A DNA stretch of 64,000 nucleotides, taken from the NCBI RefSeq assembly GCF_900156425.1, contig NZ_FTNO01000002.1:1-64000 (forward strand), given 5' to 3'. Below are positions 62,732 through 64,000 of this stretch, in pieces (position 1 is the first letter of the stretch; every line of letters starts with the position of its first letter). The translations under genes were made by a program, and so were the position numbers. Source of the DNA: Haladaptatus litoreus. GTDB taxonomy: Archaea > Halobacteriota > Halobacteria > Halobacteriales > Haladaptataceae. Under the pieces are notes generated by a model. That model saw nothing but the letters and a program-made list of their open reading frames with translations, was not told the origin of the DNA and ran no database searches.

Positions 62732-63006
62732 CAGCGAACGTCGTCGAATCGCTCCGCCATGTCCACGTCCTTGGTGGTGATTCCACCCTCCTCGTGGCTG
62801 GTCAGGCGCACCTCGACCTCTTTATAACCGATGATGATTTCCGGATGGTGGAACTCCTCCTCGGAGATTTCGCCGACTTCGGAGGCGAACGCGACACCTT
62901 TGAGATAGTCGTCGAACTCGTAGGTGCGGGTGATTTCGTCGCCCTCGCGCTCCCAACCGCTCGGCATTCGCGTCTGAACCTCGTCGTCGGAAAGCAAGTC
63001 TGCCAT
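62731..63006 (-). CDS. 4a-hydroxytetrahydrobiopterin dehydratase (pterin-4a-carbinolamine dehydratase)
   Basis: This 91-aa protein has the PCD signature EEFHHPEIIIGYKEVEVRLTSHE ending with VDMAERFD. The two histidines and the later Asp form the active site. PCD recycles tetrahydropterin cofactors; in archaea without aromatic hydroxylases it may serve another pterin step. Followed by the LWR-salt gene. Confidence 0.9.
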   Translation of the reverse strand: MADLLSDDEVQTRMPSGWEREGDEITRTYEFDDYLKGVAFASEVGEISEEEFHHPEIIIGYKEVEVRLTSHEEGGITTKDVDMAERFDDVR

Positions 63007-63078
63007 ACGGAACCGGACGGTTGGAATTAAGATAAAAGCGTTTGCCGCCTGTGTGGTATGTTCGCCACAATAGGGAAG

Positions 63079-64000
63079 TCAGTCGTCCGCGGCAGATTCG
63101 AGTTGGTTCGCGATGAACGCAGGTGGTTCGTCACCGAACTCGGGGTCGAACAGTTGAAGCGCGGTGTTGATCGTCGTCCAGTCGTCCTTCGCCGCCGCGT
63201 CTCGCAGACTCTTCGTCGGCGGCGCGAGCAGTTGAGAAACCAACGCGTCGGCCATGGATTCCACGACGGCCCGCTGGTCTTCGTCCATGCCCTGCGACTC
63301 AAGTCGGGCGAGTGCGGTCTGTAGTTCGCGCTCTTTCACTCGCTCCGCACCCTCGTACATTGCGGCGATGGCTTCGTCCGCGCGCTTTCGTTTGTACTGT
63401 TCGAGCAGGTTCTCGAACTCGCGGTCGACCATCGTCTCGACCGATTCGGCAGCGGCGCGTCGTCTGCTTCGGGTTTCGTCCGTTACGGATTCCAGCGCGG
63501 CCATGTCGTGTACAGTAACGCCGTCCAGCGCGGCCACCGCGGGCGAGACGTCCCGCGGTTGTGCGATGTCCACGACCAGCGTTTCGCCACAGTCCGAGAG
63601 CAGGTCTGTGTCAAGGACGTGCCCGTCGCTTCCGGTCGCCGTGACGACGACATCCGTGCGAGGAAGACAGGCCGGAAGTGCTTCCAATCCGACCGCACGA
63701 GCGTCCAGTAGCTCGATTTCCTCCGCGACCGTTTCCGCTCGCTCAATCGAGCGGTTGGCGACGATGAGCGTCTCGATTTCGGCGTCGGCCAGCGCGTGGG
63801 CCGTGATGGTTCCCATCTCGCCCGCGCCGACGACGAGCGCCGTCGCGCCGTCCAAGTCGCGCTGTTCGTCTGCGAGCGCGACCGCGGCACTGCCGATGGA
63901 GACGACACCCTCGTTGATTGCCGTCTCCGTGCGAGCGCGCTCGCCGACGTGAATCGCCTTCATGAGCGCCTCTTCGAGCATCGGCCCGATAGCGCCGATT
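63079..64000 (-). CDS. hemA: Glutamyl-tRNA reductase, partial (3' part)
   Basis: The gene runs off the right edge, so the 5' part is missing. The visible 307 residues include the NADPH-binding segment GAGEMG, the ATGSD region and the C-terminal dimerisation helix (about the last 100 residues). HemA converts Glu-tRNA to glutamate-1-semialdehyde, the first step of heme and siroheme. The upstream frame continues to the window end without a stop. The catalytic Cys region lies outside. Confidence 0.93.
   Translation of the reverse strand, partial: IGAIGPMLEEALMKAIHVGERARTETAINEGVVSIGSAAVALADEQRDLDGATALVVGAGEMGTITAHALADAEIETLIVANRSIERAETVAEEIELLDARAVGLEALPACLPRTDVVVTATGSDGHVLDTDLLSDCGETLVVDIAQPRDVSPAVAALDGVTVHDMAALESVTDETRSRRRAAAESVETMVDREFENLLEQYKRKRADEAIAAMYEGAERVKERELQTALARLESQGMDEDQRAVVESMADALVSQLLAPPTKSLRDAAAKDDWTTINTALQLFDPEFGDEPPAFIANQLESAADD

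Noticed and set aside
1..64000. rRNA genes or a replication origin
   Set aside because: No rRNA sequence, no orc1/cdc6 gene and no origin-type repeats recognised.

Overview
The window comes from a halophilic archaeon (class Halobacteria), possibly Haladaptatus or a close relative; the genus is a guess from gene content. The evidence is strongly acidic proteins, GC-rich coding DNA, AT-rich TATA-type promoters placed so that many transcripts would be leaderless, a CetZ tubulin, an LWR-salt protein, an HTH_10 (Bat-type) regulator, Tat signal peptides with lipoboxes, a PGF-CTERM protein and three coenzyme F420 biosynthesis genes (cofC, cofG, cofH).

Region 1-18.4 kb is the most unusual part. It starts with AT-rich DNA and a partial copy of the 3' end of an intact tRNA-Leu(UAA), which looks like an integration scar. 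Then come a JAMM peptidase, a YkfC-like SH3b-NlpC/P60 peptidase, a class A beta-lactamase-like serine hydrolase, a Na+/solute symporter operon, a DAP-decarboxylase-family enzyme, a complete Dpp/Opp peptide importer (lipoprotein, two permeases, two ATPases) overlapping an S13 D-Ala-D-Ala peptidase gene, and an S9 peptidase overlapping a DppA-type D-aminopeptidase. Haloarchaea have no murein. The set closely resembles the Bacillus dpp-ykf muropeptide locus, and the peptidases lack export signals while the binding protein has one. I infer a locus for importing and dismantling bacterial cell-wall peptides. A Tat-exported amidase with two peptidoglycan-binding domains (36.3 kb) could act outside the cell.

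Region 18.4-31 kb carries regulators (HTH_10, TrmB), an alcohol dehydrogenase-like enzyme, a MoaB-type protein with a His/acidic tail, a DUF255 thioredoxin-fold protein, cyclophilin, small membrane proteins, a cytochrome P450, a lipoprotein, tRNA-Ile(GAU) and FxsA.

Region 31-45 kb is nucleotide metabolism: carB, carA (divergent from an Lrp/AsnC regulator across a perfect palindrome), purU, purS-purQ, plus a PHP protein, a lipid-kinase-like protein and an APH-family kinase. One Tat-exported protein here is broken by an in-frame amber codon.

Region 45-64 kb holds a CBS protein, tmk, an epimerase-like protein, cetZ with a secreted partner, cofC, a signal peptidase with an apparent N-terminal frameshift, cofG, an unusual Gln/Gly/Met-rich serine protease with a small repeat peptide, a hybrid histidine kinase, cofH, purC, an LWR-salt/PCD pair and the 3' part of hemA.

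Four related palindromic intergenic elements (about 24.0, 30.5, 46.4 and 62.1 kb), plus a fifth with similar ends (53.1 kb), are scattered through the window. They share conserved hairpins, and one copy is inverted relative to the others.
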